DNA of 64,000 bases. Source: Bacteroidota bacterium (GTDB lineage Bacteria; Bacteroidota; Bacteroidia; Flavobacteriales; Flavobacteriaceae). The notes beneath the pieces were generated by a model. That model searched no databases. It was not told where the DNA came from and saw only the letters and a program-made list of their open reading frames with translations. This document shows positions 9,601 to 16,670 of the stretch, one piece after another (positions within the stretch are counted from its first letter, which is position 1; each line of letters starts with the position of its first letter). The position numbers and the translations under genes are program-made. The stretch covers positions 1 to 64,000 of the forward strand of contig JAFDZC010000006.1 in NCBI GenBank assembly GCA_018267095.1, read 5' to 3'.

Positions 9601-10453
9601 GTTTTCCGTCATTACCTTCAACATTTACATAATAATAAGATTTTGAATCGTATAAGTTATTGGTGGTTTGACTTTCTTGATTCCATTGGTCGACGCCTTC
9701 AGCATAAAAAAGCACATAGTCGGAATCATTAAACACACCGTCGTTTTCTCCAACAACTTCAATCGCATTTTCAGCAAAGTCAGCAGGATAATACACATCG
9801 TTTCTCAGCGGAAGCATTCGGCCACCGTTTCCGTATATTTTTATTTTTCGTGGATCAAGCCCGTCAACACTAACTCCTAAACTTCTCAAAAAATCTTTTG
9901 ATAATTTGTAAACACCAGATTTTGTGACGTAAAAGCGAAACCAATTTCCTGAAGACAAAACCGAGTTTGATATTTGTGTGAATTCAGGATTCGAACTCAA
10001 TCGGCGTTGCAACGTTGAAGGTTTTAACGAATAGCTAAGTGATTTTAAACGTTTAAAACCAGAGCCGTCTTTGATAATCGGATTCAATAAAAGATGCGCA
10101 TACAATACTCCGCGGGCATTGGCATTGTTTACCTTAACATCAATCTGGTTGGGCAACGCGGATACCGATAACTCTCCCAATTGATCCTGAGAGATATTTT
10201 CGTAAACTACATTAGAAATTTCTACTTGACTTTCGTCAATGTAATTATTTGTTTTAATGTTTAAACTAAAAAAAACTTGACCTTTGTAACCGTCAAGTAA
10301 AAAATTCTTTGAATTGAATTTTGGGGTAATAAATTTTGATTCGCCAATGGCGACGGCTGATTTTTCTGTCCATTGAAGTGATATGTCGCCTTTTAATTGG
10401 CCGAAAATCAAACAGCTGAACAATAATATGGCTAGAGTCAAGAATTTTTTCAT
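6617..10453 (-). CDS. porU: Type IX secretion system sortase PorU
   Basis: PorU is the cell-surface gingipain-like (C25) protease/transpeptidase that removes the C-terminal signal of T9SS cargo and attaches cargo to the surface. The product is about 1278 residues. It has a signal peptide (MKKFLTLAILLFSCLIFGQ), the C25 catalytic dyad His788 (NYLGHGGEDG) and Cys822 (FVTITCEF), and a FlgD-like/CTD-like beta domain at the end (GKGVYIYKLTVKSLL). I use the ATG before the signal peptide; the ORF is open 60 codons further upstream, but that part is not family-like. Divergent from gldJ and upstream of porV. Confidence 0.95.
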   Translation of the reverse strand: MKKFLTLAILLFSCLIFGQLKGDISLQWTEKSAVAIGESKFITPKFNSKNFLLDGYKGQVFFSLNIKTNNYIDESQVEISNVVYENISQDQLGELSVSALPNQIDVKVNNANARGVLYAHLLLNPIIKDGSGFKRLKSLSYSLKPSTLQRRLSSNPEFTQISNSVLSSGNWFRFYVTKSGVYKLSKDFLRSLGVSVDGLDPRKIKIYGNGGRMLPLRNDVYYPADFAENAIEVVGENDGVFNDSDYVLFYAEGVDQWNQESQTTNNLYDSKSYYYVNVEGNDGKRITDMSQPSAAANVSISQFDGYSYHENDLVNITRLGRRWFGEQFDFTEEQSFDFNIPNIVTSAPVNMYIYAAAISSTTTSMSVKANNESVGALNFSAIGGSSKADPATLSTNITSAENIRITLNYNNNGVPDSKGFLDYILLKSKRNLTGYNKQFAFQYDASASGNQIGEYQIANATNIIKVWDITDIYNVKQAVNNNQSTFTFKANFGSLKKYIAVDANDYYTPSTDSRTRVANQNLKGTIFNDDQGQFKDIDYLIITPNFLKSQADKLAAFHRTDSQLNVKVVTLESIYQEFASGKQDVAAIRNFIKYVYFNASADDKRVKYVNLFGDASYDFKNRISISSNIVPIYHALNSFSVDPSSFASDDFFVFMDDNEGNLDQSYPSKVGEIDIAVGRMIASSTTQAAELVNKVIEYKDLKSYGSWRNNIVVIADDADKSSDSSLQGRINNMADTIITQKPFLNYEKVLLDSYVQETSAGGSRYPKARKDVFEFFEKGALMVNYLGHGGEDGLSQERIWEKSDGQNLSNRYKYPLFVTITCEFSRFDNPFRPTAGEYVYWNPKGGAISMITTVREIYQSTGEDFNDTLAKYLFSYGSDQYVSMAEALRLAKNDFDYRTDIVFYLGDPALKLAIPTPRINLTKVNDVSISSSTAIDDFKSLAYVKLAGEITDENNQPLNQYNGELLVNIFDKTIVRTTLNNDGNNPAMNFNTLGETIFRGNASVTNGQFEFGFVVPRDISIPLGNGKISFYAKQNSLNFDKTGYNTNIKIGGINPNAASDNIAPKVKLYMNDESFVSGGITNQSPLFLAFLEDENGINTASGIGHDIVAILDGDETNPYKLNDYYETALDNYKSGKVKFPFRNLKTGLHTLLFKAWDVYNNLVTAEIQFVVVGDDSLTLSNVLNYPNPFTSYTEFWFNHNKPLEPLEVQVQVLTVTGKIVWTKNQTITTDGTLARSITWDGRDDFGDRIGKGVYIYKLTVKSLLSNSKAEKYEKLVIL

Positions 10454-10654
10454 TGCAGTTAGAAACGTATTTACGTCAGAATTATTACAAAAGTTTGTAA
10501 AAATAAAATTTTGATTTAGCACCAGCAATAATAAACTTAAATTTGCGTTTGAGCCAATAAATCCGCTTGACGGAACGAAAAAAAAATAAAAAGGTGTTGC
10601 TATATAAAGGTTAATTCTTATATTGCGCCACAAAATTTATTACCTACTATACGT

Positions 10655-12373
10655 ATGAAACTAAACAAAATTATGACTGTAAGACTCCTATTGTCAATGG
10701 TTGTTGTACTAGGGGCAGCTACAGGTTGTAGTAAAAAGTCGAACGCCAAGAATACTTCTTCGGCTACGGGTTGGAAGATCAACGATAAGAAAGGTGGCTT
10801 CCAATATGCTTCAAACTTCAAGAAGCAAGAAACCGGACCAGGGTTAGTAATGGTTGAGGGTGGTACTTTTACCATGGGTAAAGTGCAAGATGATGTAATG
10901 CACGACTGGAACAACACGCCTAATCAGCAACACGTACAGTCATTCTACATGGATGAGACTGAGGTGACCAACCTTATGTATATGGAGTATCTCGACTGGT
11001 TGAAACGAGTTTTTCCGCCAGATCAAGAAAATTATAAAAACATCTATGAAGGAGCTTCTCCGGATACGCTCGTTTGGAGAAATCGTTTAGGATACAACGA
11101 AACCATGACCAATAATTACCTCAGACATCCGGCATATGCTAATTATCCGGTAGTGGGGGTGAATTGGATTCAAGCGGTTGAATTTAGCAAATGGAGAACG
11201 GATCGTGTGAACGAAAATGTGCTCGAAAGAGAAGGTTTCTTGAAAAAAGATGCCAAAGTAACAGATGTAAGCGCTGATAAGACTTTTAGCACCGAGACCT
11301 ATTTGAATCAACCAACCAAAGCTTTTGGTGGCGATGAAAAAGTAATTCTTAAAGGTCGCAAAAATTCAAAGGCCAAACCAGTAAAAACACAAGGTTCAAA
11401 AGATCAACCTGCTACAGAATCTGCTCAGAAAAATGTATATGCGCAACGCACTTCTGGTTTGATTTTACCTGAATATCGTTTGCCTACTGAAGCTGAGTGG
11501 GAATATGCTGCGGCTGCTGATGTGGGTCAACGTGAGTACAACATCTACAGAGGACAAAAAAAATACCCATGGTCAGGAACATACACTCGTTCAGGTAAAC
11601 GCAAAGTACGCGGAGACCAATTGGCGAATTTCAAACAAGGAAAAGGTGACTACGGTGGGATTGCCGGGTGGTCTGATGACGGTGCTGACATCACCAATGC
11701 CGTTAAATCTTACCCGCCAAATGATTTTGGATTGTATGATATGGCTGGTAACGTAGCCGAATGGGTTGCCGATGTTTACAGACCAATCGTAGATGATGAA
11801 GCCAGTGATTTTAACTATTACAGAGGTAACGTTTACACCAAAAATAAAATTGGTGAAGACGGTAAAGCTGAATTAGTAACTGCAGAAACACAAGCTTTTG
11901 ATACTTTGGCCAATGGACGTGTAATGGCGCGTAACTATCCGGGTCAATTGGCTCAAGTTCCGGTGGACGAAAAAGAAACCTACCTCAGACAAAACTTTGA
12001 CAAGAGTGATGAGCGTAACTATCGCGACGGTGACAAACAATCAACGCGTTATTTCAAGTTTGGTAACTCTGAAGAAGAAGACGGTAAAAACAAAACCCAA
12101 CAAAGAATGTACGATTCTCCTGTACACAATGTGACAGTGGACAGTTTGGGGAATATGGTCAGAAAATATGACAAGTCTAGCAAAAGAACAACTTTGGTGA
12201 ATGATAACGTTCGCGTATACAAAGGCGGTTCATGGAGAGATAGAGCTTATTGGTTGGATCCTGCGCAAAGAAGATACTTCCCGCAAGATATGGCTACTGA
12301 CTACATCGGTTTCCGTTGCGCGATGTCTAGAGTTGGTCCTAAAGCCGATAAAAAGAAAAGACCAAGAAACTAA
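10655..12373 (+). CDS. gldJ: Gliding motility lipoprotein GldJ
   Basis: Essential gliding/T9SS lipoprotein; in Flavobacterium its loss destabilises other Gld proteins. The 572-residue product has a lipobox (GAATGC, Cys25) and a long formylglycine-generating-enzyme/sulfatase-modifying-factor fold: MVEGGTFTMG near residue 68, LPTEAEWEYAA near 275, DMAGNVAEWVADVY near 365, and VYKGGSWRDRAYWLD toward the C terminus. It is probably structural here rather than catalytic. Divergent from porU with about 200 bases between. The porV-porU/gldJ neighbourhood is typical for flavobacteria. A hairpin terminator follows. Confidence 0.96.
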   Translation: MKLNKIMTVRLLLSMVVVLGAATGCSKKSNAKNTSSATGWKINDKKGGFQYASNFKKQETGPGLVMVEGGTFTMGKVQDDVMHDWNNTPNQQHVQSFYMDETEVTNLMYMEYLDWLKRVFPPDQENYKNIYEGASPDTLVWRNRLGYNETMTNNYLRHPAYANYPVVGVNWIQAVEFSKWRTDRVNENVLEREGFLKKDAKVTDVSADKTFSTETYLNQPTKAFGGDEKVILKGRKNSKAKPVKTQGSKDQPATESAQKNVYAQRTSGLILPEYRLPTEAEWEYAAAADVGQREYNIYRGQKKYPWSGTYTRSGKRKVRGDQLANFKQGKGDYGGIAGWSDDGADITNAVKSYPPNDFGLYDMAGNVAEWVADVYRPIVDDEASDFNYYRGNVYTKNKIGEDGKAELVTAETQAFDTLANGRVMARNYPGQLAQVPVDEKETYLRQNFDKSDERNYRDGDKQSTRYFKFGNSEEEDGKNKTQQRMYDSPVHNVTVDSLGNMVRKYDKSSKRTTLVNDNVRVYKGGSWRDRAYWLDPAQRRYFPQDMATDYIGFRCAMSRVGPKADKKKRPRN

Positions 12374-12391
12374 TCAAAATTCAAATACAAT

Positions 12392-12421
12392 AAAAGCCCT
12401 TCTTTAGGGCTTTTGTTTTTT
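12392..12421 (+). terminator. Terminator after gldJ
   Basis: The hairpin AAAAGCCC/GGGCTTTT with a 7-base loop is followed by TTTTGTTTTTT. It overlaps an in-frame upstream ATG of murF (12413), which makes the murF start at 12431 more credible. Confidence 0.9.
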
Positions 12422-12430
12422 CATACAGTT

Positions 12431-13717
12431 ATGAACATTCAAAAAATTCACGAGCTGTTTTTACAATGCTCTTCTATTTCAACCGATACTCGAAAAATTG
12501 CGCCTAACTGTATGTTTGTAGCGCTCAAAGGCGATCGTTTTGACGCCAATACTTTTGCGGCCGAAGCGCTCGAAAAAGGAGCTTCTTATGTCATCATCGA
12601 CAACCTTAATTATTACATTGACTACAGAACTATTGTGGTGCCTGATAGTTTGCGCGCATTACAAGCTTTGGCTCAATTTCATCGCGCTCATCTCAATTTA
12701 CCGATCATTGCCTTAACCGGTAGCAACGGAAAAACAACCACCAAAGAACTCATCCACGCAGTTTTATCTCAAAAGTTCAAAACCAAAGCAACGCTTGGCA
12801 ATCTCAACAATCATATTGGTGTTCCGCTTACCTTGTTGTCGTTTGATGCAACTACCGAAATCGGAATTGTAGAAATGGGCGCCAACCACCAAAAAGAAAT
12901 TGAATTTCTCTGCGAAATCGCTCGACCTGATTACGGTTACATTACCAATTTTGGCAAAGCCCATCTGGAAGGTTTTGGTGGAGTTGAAGGTGTTATTAAA
13001 GGCAAAAGCGAAATGTATAACTTTCTCATCGCACACAACCGTAAAGCCTTTGTCAATCTTGATGATGCGTTGCAAAACGAAAAAACTTCAAACCTCGAAC
13101 GTTTTGGGTTTTCCCAAAATGTAGCAGATGCCTATCTTAAAGTTGATTATATTTCAGCCAATCCACTAGTGCAAGTTGAATTCGAAACCACGCTAATCAA
13201 TTCGCATCTCATCGGGCTTTACAATGCCAACAACATCTTGGCTGCAGCCACTATCGGAAAATATTTTGGTGTAAGTAACGCGCAAATCAAAGCGGCGATT
13301 GAAGGTTACATCCCCGAGAACAACCGCTCGCAAATGTTGCACAAAGGCAGTAATGAAATCATTCTCGATGCCTACAATGCCAATCCGAGCAGCATGAAAG
13401 TGGCCATTGAGAATTTTGTTCAACTCGACAAACCCAACAAACTCATGATTTTGGGCGATATGTTTGAACTTGGGCCCGAAAGCGCTCAAGAACATCGGGA
13501 TATTGTTCAATTGGTGGCGCAGCATCCGCAAACGCAATGTTTTTTTGTGGGTAAAGATTTTTCGGCTCAGGTCAGCTCGGCGGCGCAATTGCAGTTTTTT
13601 GCACAATTTGAAGATTTGGTGGCGCAGCTTCAGACGCATCCTCTTCAAAATCAAACCATGCTCATCAAGGGCTCGCGCGGTATGGCGTTGGAGCGTTTGT
13701 TAGAGTTTATTCATTAG
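12431..13717 (+). CDS. murF: UDP-N-acetylmuramoyl-tripeptide--D-alanyl-D-alanine ligase
   Basis: Cytoplasmic Mur ligase adding D-Ala-D-Ala to the UDP-MurNAc-tripeptide, the last soluble step of peptidoglycan precursor synthesis. The 428-residue product has the ATP-binding loop TGSNGKTT (96-103), the Mur central domain (EMGANHQKEIEFL) and the C-terminal ligase domain (LDAYNANPSSM, ILGDMFELG). The start is the ATG of MNIQKIHELF, because an upstream ATG lies inside the gldJ terminator. Its TAG stop directly abuts a dispersed repeat. It stands alone here, not in a dcw cluster. Confidence 0.96.
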   Translation: MNIQKIHELFLQCSSISTDTRKIAPNCMFVALKGDRFDANTFAAEALEKGASYVIIDNLNYYIDYRTIVVPDSLRALQALAQFHRAHLNLPIIALTGSNGKTTTKELIHAVLSQKFKTKATLGNLNNHIGVPLTLLSFDATTEIGIVEMGANHQKEIEFLCEIARPDYGYITNFGKAHLEGFGGVEGVIKGKSEMYNFLIAHNRKAFVNLDDALQNEKTSNLERFGFSQNVADAYLKVDYISANPLVQVEFETTLINSHLIGLYNANNILAAATIGKYFGVSNAQIKAAIEGYIPENNRSQMLHKGSNEIILDAYNANPSSMKVAIENFVQLDKPNKLMILGDMFELGPESAQEHRDIVQLVAQHPQTQCFFVGKDFSAQVSSAAQLQFFAQFEDLVAQLQTHPLQNQTMLIKGSRGMALERLLEFIH

Positions 13718-13851
13718 GGCGTTCCCCGCAAATCACAAGCGAAGACTTTCAGTTCAATCCGAGTCATTCATTTGCTTTTGATTTGCGCGTCGGGCTTTTC
13801 GCTCCAAGTCCTCGCTGCGCTGCGGGCTTTTTGCTGCAATCCCTAACACAA
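13715..13851 (-). repeat. Dispersed intergenic repeat, copy R2
   Basis: This GC-rich element begins at the murF stop codon (TAGGGCG) and ends in GCTGCAATCCCTAAC. A 32-base block at 13791-13822 is identical to 51229-51260, and the following 25 bases differ at only a few positions. In the orientation of copy R1 it lies on the minus strand. Confidence 0.8.
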
Positions 13852-13871
13852 TCTTGAATTCCTAAAAAACA

Positions 13872-13900
13872 AAAACGCCTTCCGATACAGAAGGCGTTTT
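13872..13900 (-). terminator. Terminator after tRNA-Val(GAC)
   Basis: Perfect 11-bp inverted repeat AAAACGCCTTC/GAAGGCGTTTT with a 7-base loop and A/T runs on both sides. It lies immediately downstream of the minus-strand tRNA gene. Confidence 0.85.
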
Positions 13901-13903
13901 TTG

Positions 13904-13977
13904 TGGGTCATACTGGAATCGAACCAGTGACTTCTACCCTGTCAAGGTAGCACTCTGAACCGCTGAGTTAATGACCC
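13904..13977 (-). tRNA. tRNA-Val (anticodon GAC)
   Basis: Read on the minus strand, a 74-base cloverleaf folds with acceptor arms GGGTCAT/ATGACCC, D arm ACTC/GAGT, anticodon stem CTACC/GGTAG with loop TTGACAG (anticodon GAC), and T arm ACTGG-TTCGATT-CCAGT. The discriminator is A, and the 3' CCA is not encoded. By anticodon it decodes GUC/GUU valine codons. The T-arm sequence GGTTCGATTCC fixes the strand; on the other strand the anticodon would misread as GUC (Asp). Confidence 0.9.
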
Positions 13978-13992
13978 TGGGTTTTTAATAAA

Positions 13993-14018
13993 AAAAGCAA
14001 GCGGTGAGGCTTGCTTTT
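13993..14018 (-). terminator. Terminator between the two tRNA genes
   Basis: Inverted repeat AAAAGCAAGC/GCTTGCTTTT with a 6-base loop, downstream of the second tRNA on the minus strand. It suggests the two tRNAs are transcribed or terminated separately. Confidence 0.7.
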
Positions 14019-14019
14019 G

Positions 14020-14094
14020 TGGGCGATGAGGGGTTCGAACCCCCGACCCCCTCGGTGTAAACGAGGTGCTCTGAACCAGCTGAGCTAATCGCCC
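14020..14094 (-). tRNA. tRNA-Val (anticodon TAC)
   Basis: 75-base cloverleaf on the minus strand: acceptor GGGCGAT/ATCGCCC, D arm GCTC/GAGC, anticodon stem CCTCG/CGAGG with loop TTTACAC (anticodon TAC, valine), T arm GGGGG-TTCGAAC-CCCTC region. The discriminator is A and CCA is not encoded. It lies 42 bases upstream of the other tRNA-Val gene. Confidence 0.93.
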
Positions 14095-14158
14095 GTTGCG
14101 CTTAATTGCGAGTGCAAATATAAAGTAACTTTTGTTATGTGCAAATAAAAAATCAGTT

Positions 14159-15382
14159 TTATTGCAATATTTCTGCAACCACAAAGGTGCTTCCGCCTGC
14201 ATAAATAAAATCGTTGTTTGAAGCTTGGCCTTTGGCAGCTTGGTAAGCTTCTGAAACAGAGCTATACGCAAGGCCTTTGAGGTTAAATTTTTCAGCTTCT
14301 AGTTTTAAAACGGCAGCATCCAATCCGCGGGGCAAATTGGGTTTACAAAAGTAATAATGCGCATTTTTGGGTAGCAAAGGCAAGATTTCGTTCAAATCTT
14401 TGTCGTTGACTACACCCAAAACCAAATGCAAGTGATCAAATTTTTCGTTTTGAATTTGCTGCATCACTATTTTAAGTCCCGCAGGATTATGCGCGGTGTC
14501 GCAAATAATTTTCGGATTGATACCGAGTTGTTGCCATCTGCCTTGTAATCCGGTATTTTGAACAACATTCATCAAACCGTCTACTATGTTTTGTTCGGTC
14601 AAACCAATGCGTTCTTGGTTTTGTAAAACGCACAAAGTTTGCAAAACAGTTTTTTTATTGAATTGCTGATAATCGCCCAATAAGACTGTTTCAGGTGTCG
14701 CATCAATCAAATCAGAAGCGTAATAAATATCAGCATTCGCTTGGTTGGCTTTTACTTCAAAAACAGGTTTTGTTTCATGGTTATATTCACCAATGACTAC
14801 GGGAATTCCAGATTTGATGATACCTGCTTTTTCTGTGGCTATTTCGCTCAAGGTATTGCCTAAAAAAGCCGTATGATCTTTACTGATATTGGTAATCACT
14901 GAAACCAGTGGTGTAATGATGTTGGTGGCATCCAATCGACCGCCCATGCCCACTTCTATAACAGCTAAGTCAACTTGTTCATCCGCAAAATAAGCAAAAG
15001 CCAAACCAACGGTCATTTCAAAAAAACTCAGCGAATGAGCTTCAAAGAACGATTTGTTTTGAGCGATAAAGTCTACCACATATTGCTCTGAAATCATGGC
15101 CCCATTGATTTTTATCCGCTCGCGAAAGTCTTTTAAATGCGGCGAAGTATACAGCCCAACGCGATAGCCGGCCTCTTGTAAAACCGAAGCGAGTAGGTGT
15201 GACGTTGAGCCTTTTCCGTTGGTGCCGGCTACATGAATGCACTTAATTTTCTCCTCTGGATGACCTAAATATTCGGCCAATGCTCGAATGTTGTGCAAAT
15301 CTTTTCGGTAAGCCGAAGCACCTTGCTGTTGATACATCGGCAATTGCGCAAACATCCACTGTACGGTATCGTTGTAGTTCAT
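14159..15382 (-). CDS. folC: Bifunctional dihydrofolate synthase/folylpolyglutamate synthase
   Basis: Mur-ligase-like enzyme that adds glutamate to dihydropteroate and to reduced folates. The 407-residue product has the P-loop GTNGKGST (53-60), the following LYTSPHLKDFRERI segment, the AVIEVGMGGRLDATN motif and the C-terminal DTAHNPAG motif, all characteristic of FolC. Start at MNYNDTVQWMF. It lies head-to-head with exbB, with a palindromic sequence between them, and tail-to-head with the tRNA genes. Confidence 0.95.
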   Translation of the reverse strand: MNYNDTVQWMFAQLPMYQQQGASAYRKDLHNIRALAEYLGHPEEKIKCIHVAGTNGKGSTSHLLASVLQEAGYRVGLYTSPHLKDFRERIKINGAMISEQYVVDFIAQNKSFFEAHSLSFFEMTVGLAFAYFADEQVDLAVIEVGMGGRLDATNIITPLVSVITNISKDHTAFLGNTLSEIATEKAGIIKSGIPVVIGEYNHETKPVFEVKANQANADIYYASDLIDATPETVLLGDYQQFNKKTVLQTLCVLQNQERIGLTEQNIVDGLMNVVQNTGLQGRWQQLGINPKIICDTAHNPAGLKIVMQQIQNEKFDHLHLVLGVVNDKDLNEILPLLPKNAHYYFCKPNLPRGLDAAVLKLEAEKFNLKGLAYSSVSEAYQAAKGQASNNDFIYAGGSTFVVAEILQ

Positions 15383-15439
15383 TACTTTCTTAATAAATTA
15401 TTTTAGGGCAAAATATTTTCAGCAATTTTTAGTTTAATA

Positions 15440-15465
15440 TTGTATCAATCGCTCGTTCGATACAA
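15440..15465. promoter_or_regulatory. Palindrome between folC and exbB
   Basis: TTGTATC, 12 bases, GATACAA: a 7-bp perfect inverted repeat in the 123-base divergent intergenic region. It could be an operator or part of a promoter for either gene. A -7-like TAATATTG overlaps its left edge for the plus strand. The regulator is unknown. Confidence 0.35.
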
Positions 15466-15505
15466 ATGTCAAACTATTTAATTTAAAGTCAAAATTCAAT
15501 CCTCT

Positions 15506-16222
15506 ATGCTGATTACTTTCTTACAGGTACAAGCTGATTCACTCGCACAAGCTCCGGTTCAAGCCGCGCAAAATTCACCTTTAACTAATGAAATCTCTGT
15601 CCTTGAATTTATTTTCAAAGGTGGATTTTTTCTCATTCCAATCGTTATCTTATTGGTTTATACTATTTATCTGATTTTTGAGCGCGTTATGTACATTAAA
15701 AAAGTGGCGAAAATCGATCACCATTTAATCAAAGATATTCGCAATAGCCTCAATACGGGCAACCTTGACATGGCATATTCTGTGGCCGATCGCGTAGGCA
15801 ATGCCCAAGGAAATGTGCTCAAAGAAGGCATTCTCACCATTGGTCGTCCGATTTCAGAAATTGAATCCAACATGGAGCGTGCCGCCAACATTGAAATTGG
15901 CGAAATGGAAAAGAAACTCGGTCAACTCGGACTCATCGCCGGTATTGCGCCCACACTTGGTTTTATCGGAACCATTTCTGGGGTAATTAAAATTTTCTAC
16001 AGCATCTCGGTCACCGAAGACATCAGCATCGGAAACATCTCGGGCGGTTTGTATGAAAAAATGATCAGTAGTGGTGCCGGTTTGATTGTGGGTATTTTGG
16101 CCTATAGCGCTTATCACTTATTCAACGGGCGCATCGATGCTTTTGCGCTATCGATTCAAAAACAAGTATTAGAATTTGTAAGTATCATTCAAAGACCAAA
16201 TCATGGCGATAAGACGAAATAA
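15506..16222 (+). CDS. MotA/TolQ/ExbB proton channel family protein
   Basis: Inner-membrane proton channel subunit that, with ExbD/TolR, uses the proton-motive force to energise TonB- or Tol-type transport across the envelope. The 238-residue product has a first membrane segment near residues 38-58 (FFLIPIVILLVYTIYLIF) and two more in the conserved C-terminal half (LGLIAGIAPTLGFIGTISGVIKIF; GAGLIVGILAYSAYHLF), the family signature region. Its 3' end overlaps the exbD start by 20 bases, indicating translational coupling. A TonB-like gene faces it just beyond exbD. Confidence 0.92.
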   Translation: MLITFLQVQADSLAQAPVQAAQNSPLTNEISVLEFIFKGGFFLIPIVILLVYTIYLIFERVMYIKKVAKIDHHLIKDIRNSLNTGNLDMAYSVADRVGNAQGNVLKEGILTIGRPISEIESNMERAANIEIGEMEKKLGQLGLIAGIAPTLGFIGTISGVIKIFYSISVTEDISIGNISGGLYEKMISSGAGLIVGILAYSAYHLFNGRIDAFALSIQKQVLEFVSIIQRPNHGDKTK

Positions 16223-16598
16223 AAGATTCCATGCAGAAGTAGCTACCTCGTCACTCAGTGACATTATGTTCTTCTTGTTGTTGTTCTTTTTGATTATTTC
16301 AACCTTGGCCAACCCGAATGTTATCCGAATGGTGTTGCCCAAATCTAAGAACAACGAAAAGACCAACAAGCAGCACATTTCGCTTTCAGTAACTGAAGAG
16401 AAACGCTACTTTGTGGATAAAGAAGAAGTGGCTTTTGAAAACCTCGAGCAAACTTTACTTTCTAAAATGGGACCCGAAAAAGATCAGACAGTGGTTGTGC
16501 GCATTCCGTTTAATATGCAAGTACAAGATTTGGTTGATGTGTTGCAGATTGGTGTAAGAAACAAACTCAAATTTGTGATTGCCACGAGCCCGAAGTAG
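16203..16598 (+). CDS. ExbD/TolR family biopolymer transport protein
   Basis: Partner of the ExbB-like channel: a single N-terminal membrane helix (LSDIMFFLLLFFLIIST, residues about 17-34) carrying the proton-relay Asp, followed by a small periplasmic domain. 131 residues, normal for the family. The start overlaps the upstream gene by 20 bases, so the pair is an operon. A bidirectional terminator separates it from the convergent tonB-like gene. Confidence 0.92.
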   Translation: MAIRRNKRFHAEVATSSLSDIMFFLLLFFLIISTLANPNVIRMVLPKSKNNEKTNKQHISLSVTEEKRYFVDKEEVAFENLEQTLLSKMGPEKDQTVVVRIPFNMQVQDLVDVLQIGVRNKLKFVIATSPK

Positions 16599-16616
16599 AA
16601 CATTAAAACAATACAT

Positions 16617-16656
16617 AAAAAAAGCAATAGCCGCGAGACTATTGCTTTTTGTTTTT
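16617..16656. terminator. Bidirectional terminator between exbD and tonB-like gene
   Basis: AAAAAGCAATAG/CTATTGCTTTTT with an 8-base loop. A-runs and T-runs on both sides serve the two convergent transcripts. Confidence 0.9.
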
Positions 16657-16670
16657 ATCTGGTACCGTTT

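Noticed and set aside
10454..10633. 60-codon N-terminal extension of PorU
   Set aside because: The signal peptide begins at the internal ATG; the extension is AT-rich intergenic sequence shared with the gldJ upstream region.
13715..13851. Repeat elements as rho-independent terminators
   Set aside because: The copies are GC-rich but have no consistent stem followed by a T-run, so ordinary intrinsic termination cannot be claimed from sequence alone.
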